DNA of 64,000 bases from Mactra quadrangularis (Eukaryota; Mollusca; Bivalvia; Venerida; Mactridae): positions 24,555,381 to 24,619,380 of the forward strand of contig CM046304.1 of NCBI GenBank assembly GCA_025267735.1, in the 5' to 3' direction. The notes below the pieces were generated by a model that saw only the letters and a list, made by a program, of their open reading frames with translations, searched no databases and had not been told where the DNA came from. How positions within the stretch are numbered: position 1 is the first letter of the stretch; each line of letters opens with the position of its first letter. The translations under genes and the position numbers were made by a program. This document shows positions 14,701 to 27,170 of the stretch, piece by piece.

Positions 14701-16255
14701 ATACTCACATCTGTCCCATAAATTCATCAGTGGTAAAGGTTTGCCAAAAACAAGTTGAAATGGACTTATTTGGTTGAAGGGAACTAGATATGTATTCAGT
14801 TGTTCTTGAGTTTTTCCTTCATTGTCTCTCCTCCCTCTCACTCTTGCTTTCTCTCAAACCCTTCCTCTACCACCCCCTCTATCTTTCTCTCCACCTTCCT
14901 TTTCTGTCACACTTCTGTCTTTCTGTCCAAATCTCCAATTTTCTCTTCAACCTCTCTTACCCGCCTCTCTTATGACCCATTTCAATGTTCTCTTGTCTCA
15001 TTGACACTGCTTATAATGATAGAAATGTTTGAGATGATACCTTGTCTTACGCACTAGGTCATTTCACATGCGTTGTTTAGTTTTGTATCCGTTTACTCGA
15101 AATGAAAGTACATGTATTATCAAAGACAAAACAACCCATAATTCCTAGTTCATTTTGTTTATTGTTCACACGATCTTTATATAGTTGGGTCAAAACTTTC
15201 CGACATTACCCTCCCACTTCTGTAACAAGCTTGACTGTTGGCAGAACTACGCGAAGGCAATTGCTTTAACTGATTAAATGCGAGTCCATGATCAGTAACT
15301 AGGACTACCGACTAACCGTCGCAAAGTGGACATTGTCAATAGAATTATCCAAAAAGCAATACAAAGCACTATAAATTTATATTGTACTGCGTGTTTTCCA
15401 TGTTTTCATAAAATTATAAATGCCTACAATCAGGATCTCAGTAAGTTTTATACGACAAACTTTATTGTAAGTCAATTTCAGACCCTTTTTTATAAATAAC
15501 AAAAAAACATAAGATATATAAAATATTGTACATCCTAATATTAAGATATTTCATGAATAATGCAAACAATGATCTTACGATGACATTCGCCGTAAGCATT
15601 CTTGTGAAAAAACTGACGATGTCAAACAAAATAGAGATTTGTGCCAAATTATTGCTAAGAAAAGTACGTGTACATAAATCGTGGTCATGCTAGTATATAC
15701 ATAAATAAGCAAAATAAAGACACAAACTATATAGATATTCATTTTTTATGTTTTAACCACAACAAATTGTGAATACTTAAATATTACTTTACATATAGGC
15801 GTGGTCATAATGGTGTTATAATAAGTCATTAGCGTAAAGTACATTGTGGAAACACACTAAATTATTGTGTTAATGAAAATGAGTTTTGTGTTTTGAAAAT
15901 AAAAATAAAATAGTTGTTTTACATGTGAGTTTTACATAAATAGTCACAGACGAAAATTGTGACAGATTATTTCGAACAATATTATTATTGTTAAAGTTAT
16001 AAGTTTTCAAAATCATTTTTAATACGTTTATCTTCGTATAATATAGTCTTGTCGTGGATACAACATTGCTTTAATTTCCTGTTCTTGTTCTAAAATATGT
16101 TCCTATAAAATAAGCTTAAATAATCTCAATGTGGGCTACATGTTAAATATAATCTAAGGGAGACAACCCGTGTGTACCTTACACACAAATATAGTCTTAA
16201 ATTGATGATCTCCCCTTAAGTTTGTTTACCATCACAGATGAAATCCAAAAAAAAA
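11750..16255. other. No convincing gene; one weak terminal-exon candidate
   Basis: After acceptor TTTTTTTCAG at 13000, a short frame encodes KHCLFNNNIVKRCSCR and a stop, Cys-rich like the end of a secreted peptide, but no upstream exon was found. The rest is AT-rich with the CT tract. Confidence 0.4.
14812..14995. repeat. CT-rich low-complexity tract
   Basis: Pyrimidine-rich on the + strand (CTCTC, CCTTCC), giving three overlapping Ser/Leu/Pro-rich frames. None has a splice site or leader. Confidence 0.9.
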
Positions 16256-16259
16256 CCGC

Positions 16260-16570
16260 TATAGTGCGTACAAAATACAAAACGTGTTTTGGTAAACATT
16301 AAAAATTAGACAATTCATTTTAGGGGTAGGCAGTATTGAAAATAAAATGTGTGTAATTCATTTTAACAAAATTAGCATGGCGGATAAACCATCACCACTT
16401 GGTAAATCATGCTTGTTATGGTAGAACGCTTTACCATTACACCAACAACTAAGACACAAATAAAACATATCACAATCGTTTATTTTATTGCCATCCTGGG
16501 CATCCTTCGTCGTGGGTTAGTTCATTGTATTGTTATTATAAACAGTGTTTTGTTTTTTGTACGCACTATA
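16260..16570 (+). mobile_element. MITE with TATAGTGCGTACAAAA inverted ends
   Basis: Left TATAGTGCGTACAAAATACA, right TTTTTTGTACGCACTATA, separated by about 270 bp. The interior includes CATTTTAACAAAATTAGCAT then GGCGGATAAACCAT, which recurs at about 42777-42809 upstream of the channel gene. TA target site likely. Confidence 0.8.
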
Positions 16571-16976
16571 TCATAAACGCGTAGGCAAATTTGTCCAAAG
16601 TCTAGTAAACTAAAAGCATAAACTGTTCAGATCCCCTTCCCGAAGGATTGGCTTTTTTCTGATGGCAAATGGACTGTAGTCTCAACGGTATTATAAACAA
16701 TTTTCAAAGAAAGCTAAATGATAGTTAACTTTGTAATAAACTGTTAATTTTGTTCACCTCTAACAAACTGGAGATAATTTTCTTTAGTGTATGGTTTATT
16801 CATATTACAGTTGATTTGATCTTAACCATGATTAACCATAGATCAAGACTGATTTTTTTATCCACTGACATTTGTAGTTTATAAATTAATTCTATATTAT
16901 GTAAAATTGTAATTTTTTCTTAGATGACCTTCTGGAAGATAAGCCTTGGACTTAAGAAGTATTCATTTAAAAAAAG

Positions 16977-17013
16977 ATTATTATTATTATTATAATTATT
17001 ATTATAATTATAC

Positions 17014-17080
<67 letters not shown>
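16977..17080. repeat. (TTA)n microsatellite
   Basis: About 100 bp of ATT repeat, uninterrupted for its last ~70 bp. Confidence 0.98.
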
Positions 17081-17625
17081 AACCGTTTGGCTATCGCTGT
17101 CTTTAGCTGTTGTATCATAAAATGAAGGAAGAGAAATTTCTACAGAAGAACTACGTTTCATCATTTGCGCACTTACTTGAACACACACCCATTATTTGCA
17201 GTATATTAACAATAAAATCGCGGTTTATTATTTTACACCAAAACTTATAAATCGTCATGAAAGAAAGACGAGTACTGCACGAACTGCATGTAAATAAACT
17301 TGTACATCGCCTCGAGAATCATGAAACATCAAAGATCTATTTGTTTGTTCGCAATACGCGTAATAATTTGATTTTATGTTCTTGTATTCATACGCCAATT
17401 ATCACTAGCGTGGAACTAATTTCTTGTAATGAAGACAAGCAATTAGGATCATAATACATGGAATGCTTCTGTATAATTCATATCCGATTTGGTAGCGGGG
17501 TAAATTAGGTTTAATGATATAATGTTATAAACACCAGCGTGTAGAACTATGTAGCTTTCTCCGACGTGACTCAACTATCTCAGTCGGTGCAACGTCGGAC
17601 TGTCAATGCAGTTATCGTATGTATG

Positions 17626-17978
17626 CATTCGGAACATCTCGACCTTTCATGAATAGGTAATCTCGGGATTTGTGGGGGTCTACTCTGGCGGCTTGGGGGT
17701 TTACTACCTACGCAAGGCGAAGCACGTGACGGTTATACAAAATAGTTCTTGTAGTATACACACAGATCTTTGTCAAAACATATTTCTGTTATATATTGAA
17801 CCAAATATTGTTCAGCGATATCATTGAACAGTGATATTTCAAATTTACGGACTAAAAACCAAACATCACTGATCGCCTAAACGATCGTGTATTTGTTTAC
17901 TTCAACACCAGTAATTCCAAAACGGCGCTTAAATATGTCCGAGGTTATTCTTAGCGAATGGCCGAAGAGTTCCGAATG
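17626..17978 (+). mobile_element. TIR DNA transposon (CATTCGGAAC family), 353 bp, copy 1
   Basis: Homologous along its length to the copy at 30677, with shared internal blocks (ATTGAACCAAATATTGTTCA, TTTCAAATTTACGGACTAAA, TAAATATGTCCGAGGTTATT). Flanks GTATGTATG and GTAAGCATG look like a decayed 9-bp target duplication. It interrupts a tRNA-like sequence at about 17575-17625. Confidence 0.85.
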
Positions 17979-18974
17979 CGTAAGCATGTTTCCTATGGGG
18001 TTTTCCATAATCAGCTGAAGCTCTAGCGGGGCCTGTTAGTCGAGAGCATCAGTATCACTGTTGGACCGATTTTTTATCATTGAAGTATACGTGTGCGTAT
18101 TTAATGAGTTGAAGGACTCGCGTGCAATGACACGTTTTAGAACGCTCTCATTTAGAAACATTTTTCAGGTGTACAGTATATTTTGTGAAATTTCAACCTT
18201 AAGAATTTTATTTTATCATTTAAAAATGGAATAATTATTCTGACATGTAACATTAAATACATGTATCACCAGACATAACTCTATAACTTGAATCATTTGA
18301 CCACGAAGGCGCGAATGTTGACTTGAAAGGGGTGACATTTAGCATCAATAGAACACAGATCATATATTCACACTCGTGGGCAGAGATAATTCGTTAGACA
18401 TTATCAGAAATAGAGATAAAATTAGTTCGATCATGATTTTCATTCGAATAAACGGCATGGTAAAGATTTATAAATTATCAAAAAAATATGATCATTTTAC
18501 CGAACTATTTTTACAGCTTGTTTCAATTATGTTTTCATCCGCTGTGTAATTATTATGCAAGAAAGTTGTTCAAGCAAAACACTTACAAGAATACCTTTGC
18601 AAATCAGAAAACATCTAAATCTGCACGTAGACATTTGCGACTCTGCCAGTGCGGGCGAATAAACGGTTAAGATTGGTCTAAGAAAAATATTTTTTAGATT
18701 TTAAAACATCATCTGACTCAAAAGTGAACCCAGCAAGTTTCTCCGTATATTTTTGATAAATTGAGATCACAAATAAGTGATTTTAATGTCAATGTGCTCG
18801 GCAACTCGTGTCTGCTGTCACAAGAGTGTGTGGACGAGATTAGACATGATCCTTAAAGTTGGACATGAAACTTTAACCTACATCTACAAGTTTTTTCATA
18901 TCAAATTGATTTAATTACTGACTTACATTGGACGCCTTCACTTAGTCTTATTGATCTAATTCATACAATGTAAT

Positions 18975-19760
18975 GCACGTGGTGTAATAAATGAGTCGTG
19001 AGGTCCCGGGTTCAAATCCCACCAGGGGCAATGATAATTTCCTTGAGCAAAAAATAACATTCAATTGCTTCTCTCCACCCAGGTGTAAAATGGGTACCAG
19101 CGAGGGTGGTATAATTAAGTCTGGATTACCTGCCCCTTATAACTATCGTTATCGGGTCAGGCAAACGGGAATCATGGCGGCCTCCTCAGTTATTATACAG
19201 GTATTACGTTTCTTGATATTGCATGATCATTTGCCGACGATAGTTACTTTAGTAGGAGTTCGGTACTATAGGACATTCGATTTCGATTTTTCAGATTACA
19301 CGTATATTAAGCCGACGATTAACAAAAACATGTCTCAAGTGAACACAATTCGGACGTGGATTAGTCTCCTAAGAATTTCGGATACTTTATTTTGCATAAA
19401 TTAATGTAACCAAACAGCTTAAAAAGGTATCCATTGCAATTCTTGTACAATGATCCTTTGAATTAAGCCTGTGTAGTGAGAAATGTTCATTTGAAAACAT
19501 AATTATCCAATATCTAATTCATTACATAGGGCGCGGCCATGATCATGGTTTGCCTGACGTACTTTTACCTGCCAAAGTACGATTCGGAACCAGATCGGAA
19601 CCAGATAAGGTATAATTCCTTTGGGCCAATATGTCGGCTGCGCTAAGCGGAGTAAAAGACAATATTATAGAAAGATTGATACCAGTAGCCTGATGACCAG
19701 GGGTACTAGCTTTTAAGTCGGTGAACGTGCTTAAGAATAAAATGCAATTACTTTATTTAC
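18975..19760 (+). mobile_element. tRNA-derived SINE (family I), split by a later insertion
   Basis: The head has a B-box-like GGGTTCAAATCCCACCAGG after an eroded A box. The body (TTTCCTTGAGCAA, CACCCAGGTGTAAAATGGG) stops at 19116 and resumes at 19609 (CCAATATGTCGG, GATTGATACCAGTAGCCTGA), ending AATGCAATTACTTTATTT. The full-length relative at 45783 has no such gap. Confidence 0.85.
19117..19608. mobile_element. DNA element nested inside the SINE, 492 bp
   Basis: GGTATAATT occurs at 19108-19116 and again at 19609-19617, where the uninterrupted SINE has one copy, so this is the 8-9 bp target duplication. Inverted GTCAGGCAAAC / GTTTGCCTGAC lie at 19156 and 19548 with ATCATGGCGGCC / GGCCATGATCATGG beside them. 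An 8-9 bp duplication is compatible with hAT or Mutator relatives. An open frame (18991-19404) crosses the junction and is not a gene. Confidence 0.8.
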
Positions 19761-20371
19761 TTTTATGAATGAAATATATAATTCTATGTAAGTATCTATA
19801 ATGCCTTATTTTTTTCTTGACACTGATCTTATTTTGAGAAGTTTTATTAAATGTTCCCTTGACTTGATGTGTGTACTCAATAATTCACAACTATTCTCAG
19901 AAAATATCTAATGATTCGTAACTGCCCTTAGAAAGCCGCATTTCAATATAAAATCATGCATAAAGAGCCCAACATTAATATGCATTGGTGTTTTATGATC
20001 CATGAAAAACTGTTTAAGAGACAATTGCGTTGCAGCCATTAAAATCTACCGTTTCCGACATAGGAGATACGATCTTTTATCAAATGTTATAATATGTATG
20101 CAACGGCCCTCTTGGGTCGAAAAATGGCATTGTACTGGAAAAAACGAAACCGAATTTTCTGGCGTAAATATCATAAAGCGAATAATGACGTGTATAATAT
20201 TTCATTGTTCTTAGCTAGTGCTAATGATGTGCTATTTGATCGATACAAAACTCTGAAAAATGAAACAATAGCCGACCAATTGATATCTGTAAATGTGATA
20301 TACACGTCAAAGACGCTTCTGTCATCACTCGTGTCTGTTTCCGATCTTCTGCCTGTGCTATAAGACAAGTC

Positions 20372-23300
20372 ATGGAGAAGTTGTGGGTTTTATTATTCAT
20401 TTTCGTGGTTTATTTACAAACTTTTACAAATGCAACTGATTGGAGCACGCGAAACAGTGATGGAATACTTACACCTATTTATAACAGCATGTGAGTAAAA
20501 TGTCATTTATTTGTTGGTGCCTTTTTGAATATTTTTGAAAATCTTACGATAAAAATTGTAGTAAGAGAATATTTTATTTATAATAAAAATTTTATTTATA
20601 TAAAATGAAAAATATTTAAAAAAAACAAATACATGTACTTTAAATAATGTTAAGACAGTATAATTATTATGCGTAAATTTAGACGATTTAGAATTCAAAT
20701 GGAAGTATTGAAAGTAAGTGATTCTTTTTGTTTTAAATTGGTATCTTCTGCCTTTGAATTTAATAGGATATAATTATTTGTATCGTAAATATTTTGTGAT
20801 AGGATATTGTCAGTGAAAACATGTTATTGAGGTAAATTACTGTCAGTGGAATAAATGACAATTAGTTTTAAGGAAGGACACAGTCAGTGAAGTCAATGGA
20901 AATATGTTTTAAGATAGGACACCGTCAGTGAATTCATTGAAACCATGTTTTAAGATAGGGCATCGTCAACAAAGTCAGAGAAAACATGTTTAAGATAGGA
21001 CATCGTCAGTAAAGTTGGTGAAAACATGTTTAAGATAGGACATCGCCGGTAAATTCGGTGAAAACATGTTTAAGAAAGGACATCGCCGGTAAATTCAGTG
21101 AAAACGTGTTTAAAGGTAGGACATCGTCAAAAAAGTCAGTAAAAACATGTTTTAGATAGGACATCGTCAATAAAGTCAGTGAAAACATGTTTAAGATAGG
21201 GCATCGTCAATAAAGTCAGTGAAAACATGTTTAAGATAGGGCATCGTCAATAAAGTCAGGGAAATATGTTTTAGATAGGAAATCGTCAATAAAGTCAGTG
21301 AAAAATGCTTTAAGATAAGACATCGTCAATGAAGTCAGAGAAAATATGTTTAAGATAGGACATAGACAGTCAAGTCAGAGAAACCATGTTTTATGAAAGG
21401 ACATCGCCGGTAAATTCAGTGAAACATGTTTTAAGGTAGGGCATGGTCAATTACGCAGTGAAAATATGTTTTAAAATAGGACATCGACAGTCAAGTCAGT
21501 GAAAATATTAATATAGGACACTGTCAGTAAAACCAGTGAAAACTTGTTCAAATATAGGACATCCTCAGTAAAAACATGTTTTAAGGTAGGATGTCGTCAG
21601 TGAAGTCAGTGAAACATGTTTTAAGGAAGGTATTGTCAGTGGAAGCATTACAATAGCTCATATCTTTAGACTATATTGTTTGAAAACATAGGATAATCAA
21701 ACAGGCAGTTTAAATGATTTTACTGAATATTATATGGCGATTTAGACAGAGACCTTATTAAGATCGGTAGCTAACAAGATTGTACAAATAATGTGTTAAA
21801 ATTACATTCGTCAAGCTCAATTTTAGTTTATGTGACTTTAAGCTTTGCGGTAAAATTCATCTTATACAAAACTTTATTTATGACCGCAAAACGTTCAAAC
21901 TACATGTACATTTATATCTGAATGCACATTGTATCTCTAAACTTTTCAGTAAGTCATGTTTTCAAATTTAGTTAAAGGGTCAAGTTCACCGCTTTTGTTT
22001 ATTTTTTCTATGATTTCAAATACCTTTCGGTGTCTGTTATTGTGTCAAAAATTTAATTCTTATTATTTTAAGACAAACTGACCTATATGTTGCAATAAAT
22101 ATACAATAAAAATCACAAAAATGCACTAAAATTGTCTATACAGTGAGATACGGGGTAAATATTTACTACATGAAACACCATCATTTGTAGTTGTATGTCA
22201 ATTCGCACTCAAATTATCATTATCAGAACACTACTTCCCTGCATCCAAAAATATTTCCATACAATTTCGACAGTTTTAGAAAAAGTTGAAATTTAAGTTG
22301 AAATCTGTGAATGAGTACATTTAACATATATTTTAAGAACACCTTAAATATCACATTTTTTTTCAAATCAAAGTGTAATAACTGACTCTGGCCCAAATTT
22401 TGCAAAAATAACATTGCAATAATATGTTGTTCTATGAAACTTATCTGTGAAAAAATAATGAAGAACTAACAATGGAAAAGTATCAGGTTATGTAAATATT
22501 TATCTATGGATAATTATAATATTCAATACAATTGAACTGTTAGTTGCAAATAAATTAGGCAGTGGCTAGAGTCACGGTACCGTTCCTCTAGACCCGGGGT
22601 GCAAATAAATTAACCTCGCTAATTTAAATACTCTGTATTTGTTCAATAATCCCCGTACATAAATACTTACATCTATTTTATCGATAGCGAGTACATAAGT
22701 ACTGTAGTGAGTACATACATTTAAATCAGCGGGAATAAATTATGTTCTAATGACATTGGAATACAATTTTACAATATCTGTATATGTTTCAGACCAGTAA
22801 AGACTTATATAGAAAGCCATGTATGTAGAAGTTATAGTGGCAAGAAAAGATTATATATGAACATGAAATCAGTTATGTGTGGAATAAATCGTAAGTATAA
22901 GAAATTTATTACTCATGAAAATCTGACCATATGTAAGCTACCGCAGTTTAACCACCATGTTAGCGTTATTTTTACACACCATATCAGCCAGATTTACAGT
23001 GTGTTGTTTAACACCTATAGCATAATGCTTATGACGCTTAAACTTCGATCAACGTCTACCATTAGGAGCAGTGGTCCAGTGGTAGGAAGTGCGCTTAGGG
23101 ATCGAGAGGTCCCGGGTTTGATCCGCACTAGGGGCACTGCTAATTTCCTAGAACAAGAACACTCCACTCAGGTGTAAATAGTTACTGTGAGGGATACCCT
23201 GCCTGAGAGTGATTTCAATAATCAGGAGTTTTCGTACAATATTGTAAAGTCAGCTGAACATATATTATGGTAGCAGACTTTAAACCGCATTTCAACTTTT

Positions 23301-26300
23301 AACTTTTACCATTGTGCCCCTTCCGTTTGTTGATAAAAAGCTAAGGCAAACAAACAAAAGTAAAACTAACAAAAACTAGTCTTTCGTAAAGCTCTACATG
23401 TACGAGGGGTGTGCCAGAGTTACGTAGAATTTAGCTATAACTTTTTTATCTGTAAGTCTTTTCAGAAGAAATTTCACACACAACAAGAATCATCTGTTCT
23501 GAAGCGGATGATCGTATTTTTATCTAAACAAAGATAAAATACACCCGGCATTTACGTGGTCATAGTAACCAAGTACCTGCTAGGCAGGGCAGTCCAATAT
23601 AAAGAGTGTTCCTTTCGGCTTTAAGGTCTTATATCTTTCGTGTTTATTTGGGTAAAAAGGTGCAAACGCTACCCTAAGCCTATGTCGACCGGTTATAGAG
23701 CCCGACCCAGGTGTCGCACCGTGATGAAATTCGCCGTGTGTATGCAATAATGGTGTATTCATGTCCTGACAAATTTGTTTATCATTGTTTTTTCTAGTTT
23801 TTAAGTTATAGCAAAAGTCTACGAATTTCTGGGACACACCTCGAACATTTTTGAAGAATAATTTGTTGCCAACTTGTTTTCAAACATGAAAATAGGGTTC
23901 AGTTTTGTATTATATTGCGTATTTTCATAGTAAGATTTTTTTTAAATATTCATGTTCAGGTTACTAGGCACCTGTATAAACTTACATTTTCTACTATGAT
24001 AATTTACTACTCGTGGTTTCTTGGGAAACACATCAAATCTATCATTTTTATTGGAACTGAGTATTTACTTTGGATTTTATACGGACTAACTCCACTTTAG
24101 ACTTTTGCCAGGAAACTAAAAAATGTACAATACAAGTTAATATAACGTAGGTTTCATTGATTGGAAACTAAGTGTCGTTTCTACAGTACTTCCTTTGGCC
24201 AGAATTCTGGATACTTTAAAGACTGAACAGAGAATTCAGATAGCACAGGTTTTATGCCAAATGGGATCCAGAAATCATATGGTCTTCTGGATTGCCTAGC
24301 GTTTTTTGTTCGTAAGTCAAAATGCTTTTGTCTTATAATATGTAATACCATTCACGAAACAATAAAAATTAGTTTGTATCACTGTAGCCAATTTATTAAG
24401 GTATTACTGTGATATTGAATGCTGACTATGGCGTATAGAATACAAAATATTTTTATAAAACGTTACTTTTGACGTTACACAAAATGACGTCAGTATTGGA
24501 CGCAACGTCTTATACAATTATTAGGTTTTCAAGTCAACATAAATTAATAGGAATTGTTATTGACTGGTACAGTTGCTATGTTAGTCTATAAAAACACTCG
24601 CGAATACTTTTAGACATTATGATCACGACCAAATTAGCGACTGTAAAACTTTTATTCTACTGACTTAATAAGTGTATTCATATTATAGGTGATGCTAACA
24701 CATTTTTATAACATAATATGATATACTTATTATGCTGCAAAAAGGTTGTTCAGATTAATTGTATCAAATTACATGTATATATTCACCTTGTTAACGCTGA
24801 CCTCTGTGAATAAATCGTGCCAACGAACTAAGAAAAATATCTATAAAAAATAAGTTGAATGACTCAGTAGTTATGATTATTTCTTGTTATTTGTAATAAA
24901 CGTTGCTGTTTAATACATGTAGCCTAACAAATGAATCTAACGTTGGACCAACCTCTTTTTGCTCATCGGTCCCAAGTTGGTTCGTCTTTGGCCCAACGGG
25001 GGGTTATATTAACATATCTTTTATTCATATTGCTGATTCCAGAATTCCTAAGTTACATTGTAAGAACTGCCTTAACCCTAATTTATTATTTGGTTGCCAT
25101 AACTACATCACAACATTAGGCCATGCCAAATTGGAATTTTGTTAAGCGTCAATTCATGTTTGACAAACCTAGGTACCTATTCACACAAAAAAAACCGAAA
25201 ACGAAAACACAAAAATCTTACGACAAAATGCATGATATATGATACATTTGAATGAAAAAACATCATTATAATATGTAACAAAGGTATGAATTACTTATGA
25301 AATGACTAGTTTAAGCACTGATATGGTTTAATATAAAATTACTAGTTTTTCACGTAAAATATATTTTGTAAAATGACATTATGATAAATTGCTTGCGAAG
25401 AATCAGGAACATCGGAATTATTTAAGAAAATTTCACCAACATTTATTTTTTTATTGAGAACTCTAAAACCTACGCACACGCGGACGCTTGACAAAATAAC
25501 GGTATGGCATGGCCTTACAGAGTCTTATCGATGAATACAATGTATTTTTATTGACACAAAAACTTTGATTTCAACTATATATAGTGACTATTATTTGTTA
25601 ATATAAAACACTCGCGACTATTTCTAAACATTATGTTCACAGCCAAGTTCACATTTGCAAAACCTAACTCCTATTTTCTTTGACCGAATAATCTTACTCA
25701 GATTACGGGCGATTATACCACCAGTTTGTTGTAACTTAATGACTGTCTTTACATGAAAATGATATTCTTAACAAATGCAACAACAATGAAACTTAACGTA
25801 AATAGATTTATTCTATCAAATTGTATATTCAACTTGTAAAGGTAACGCTCACCTCTTAGAATAAATAGAGTCACGAAAAACTTCATAAATAGACGTATAT
25901 CACGGATTTTTTGTTATTTGTACACAGAGTCTATGGTCACGTGATCTACAACTATTATAGCGTGTAAATATTGACCCCGATCTCACCTTTCACATTTGCA
26001 TCTAATAATTATCTGCACATATCCCGACGAAAATCAGTACCACGCCTATTCTACACTTCGGCAGCGATCGTTAAATTTTAGAAGTGTGTTTGTGTGTTAA
26101 ATTTTAGCTTATAATCCTCACGGTCACGGACACGGTGTAATCGAAAATTATTACTACACTCGTATTCAATGTAATGAATATTCTTGCATAAAGGTCAGGT
26201 CGGGGTTAATATTTACGCATTATACTAATAAGGAATTAAGTGTCCCTTAGCGTCGACATAAAACTTTCTTTACATTGTGCGTCAGTCGCTTTCTGCGTGG

Positions 26301-27170
26301 CGTTTTTAAACGTTACGTTGCGACGTTTGGCGTCAATTGCGACATTTAGCGGCGCTACAATGCATTCGGAAGTTGAGAGGTTCTAATTTCTTCAACAATA
26401 CTGTTGGTGTATAATAAAGAATATGATACAAGAATTAATAATAAGTATGTACATTGTATTTTTCAGGTTTATATGTAGCTCAGATGGTAATGGCTTTATG
26501 TAAAGAAAATTCACTTTTCTTACAAATTTTATTTAGTGCCTTATTCGATATAGATAGTAGGTGTCTTTAATTTATTTCCACATTTTAGCACTTAGTAATA
26601 TAGTATAATATTTACTGACCAGTTGAACGACGTTAGATTGTGTTAATTAAACAGTAACTCGATCTTCAGAACCTGTGATGAACTCTCTCCCTATTTTGTC
26701 ACCTCACTGTCGCAGACAATAGGTCTAACAGGAAGGGAGGAGGTCGAGTGGGTAAGACGAAGAAGGGCGGAAAAAATCATTAAAAGATGGTCAAAGTGTT
26801 CACCCTATACATCGTATTTTACAAAGACTATGGAATCACAGTTAACGAAATGTAAGGATGTCCGGTTCCCAGGGACAATCACTTTTAGTTATTTTTATTG
26901 GCAATGTTTAATGTAAAAACAAGATATAGTGCTTGCTACAAAAATGACTCATTCAGACAAACATTTCATATCCTAATTCGGTAGTTTATCAATCAAATCA
27001 TATCAAAGAGTTTCTTTTCTTTTGACTTACGATTAATTTTGTCGTAAGATTTTGAGTGAAAAAGACTACCATCATATTCATAATGATAGCTATAATACGT
27101 ATATTATTTATTCTTTTCAGATGATGGGTCTATAAGCCTGTACGAAAAACGAAGATTTGAAAAATATTAA
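20372..27170 (+). CDS. Small secreted Cys-containing protein (88 aa), possibly a prohormone; family unknown
   Basis: Three short exons join with consistent phases: 20372-20490 (donor AT/GTGAGT, phase 2), 22793-22890 (acceptor TATATGTTTCAG, donor GTAAGT, phase 1) and 27121-27170 (acceptor TTCTTTTCAG, stop TAA). Exon 1 encodes a classic signal peptide, MEKLWVLLFIFVVYLQTFTN, with likely cleavage after A21. The mature part has only two cysteines, C51 and C69. It has a GKKR motif at 56-59, the type of site used for amidation and dibasic cleavage in neuropeptide precursors, and a second basic cluster KRR at 82-84. The two cysteines bracket the GKKR. I do not recognise the family. A small secreted ligand or host-defence peptide are alternatives. 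Intron 1 carries a minisatellite; intron 2 carries a SINE fragment, a mariner-like element and a TIR element. No clear AATAAA follows the stop closely, so a further 3' exon or non-canonical signal is possible. Confidence 0.55.
20800..21650. repeat. Diverged minisatellite, about 40-bp unit, roughly 20 copies
   Basis: The unit reads approximately GATAGGACATCGTCAATAAA then GTCAGTGAAAACATGTTTAA. It repeats with substitutions and small indels through intron 1 of the small secreted gene. The copies in the centre (21120-21290) are most alike and the edges most degraded, the usual pattern for an ageing tandem array. Confidence 0.93.
23070..23215 (+). mobile_element. SINE (family I) fragment, 5' part
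   Basis: AGCAGTGGTCCAGTGGTAGG (A box), GAGAGGTCCCGGGTTTGATC (B box) and CTAGGGGCACTGCTAATTTC match the head of the 45783 copy. The 3' half is absent. Located in intron 2 of the small secreted gene. Confidence 0.8.
23401..23845 (-). mobile_element. Mariner-like TIR element remnant
   Basis: Inverted ends: CGAGGGGTGTGCCAGAGTTA with CGTAGAATTTAGCTATAACT at the left, complement of GAATTTCTGGGACACACCTC at the right. The end sequence is typical of mariner elements. An 85-codon open frame on the - strand (23837-23580) fills the interior, but I see no D,D(34)D transposase motif, so it is probably a deletion derivative. Confidence 0.7.
24580..25920 (+). repeat. Diverged direct duplication, about 330 bp each, 1 kb apart
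   Basis: 24580-24905 and 25590-25925 share ordered blocks: AAAACACTCGCGA, ACATTATG.TCAC, CTG/TGACTTAATAA-like, TATCAAATT, CTTGTTAACGCTGACCTCT versus CTTGTAAAGGTAACGCTCACCTCT, then TTGTTATTTGTA. The TIR element at 25116 lies between them. Non-coding, in intron 2 of the small secreted gene. Confidence 0.6.
25116..25517 (+). mobile_element. TIR element with TTA ends (PIF/Harbinger-like), copy 1
   Basis: Left TTAGGCCATGCCAAATTGGA then ATTTTGTTAAGCGTC; right GACGCTTGACAAAATAACGG then TATGGCATGGCCTTA. The 3-bp TTA duplication and GGCC ends suggest Harbinger relatives (inference). It lies in intron 2 of the small secreted gene. Confidence 0.85.
26858..26990 (+). repeat. Dispersed repeat (GGGACAACCACTTTTAGTT family), copy 2
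   Basis: GGTTCCCAGGGACAATCACT, ATATAGTGCTTGCTAC and TTCATATCCTAATTCGGTAG follow the same order as the other two copies. Confidence 0.75.

Noticed and set aside
14790..15057. Ser/Leu/Pro-rich 85-residue frame
   Set aside because: Arises from a CT-rich tract; overlapping frames are equally open.
18991..19404. 137-residue frame
   Set aside because: It starts in a SINE and runs across the insertion junction into a DNA transposon.
24903..25145. 80-residue Cys-containing frame
   Set aside because: Its end runs into a TIR element and another frame of the same strand is equally open.
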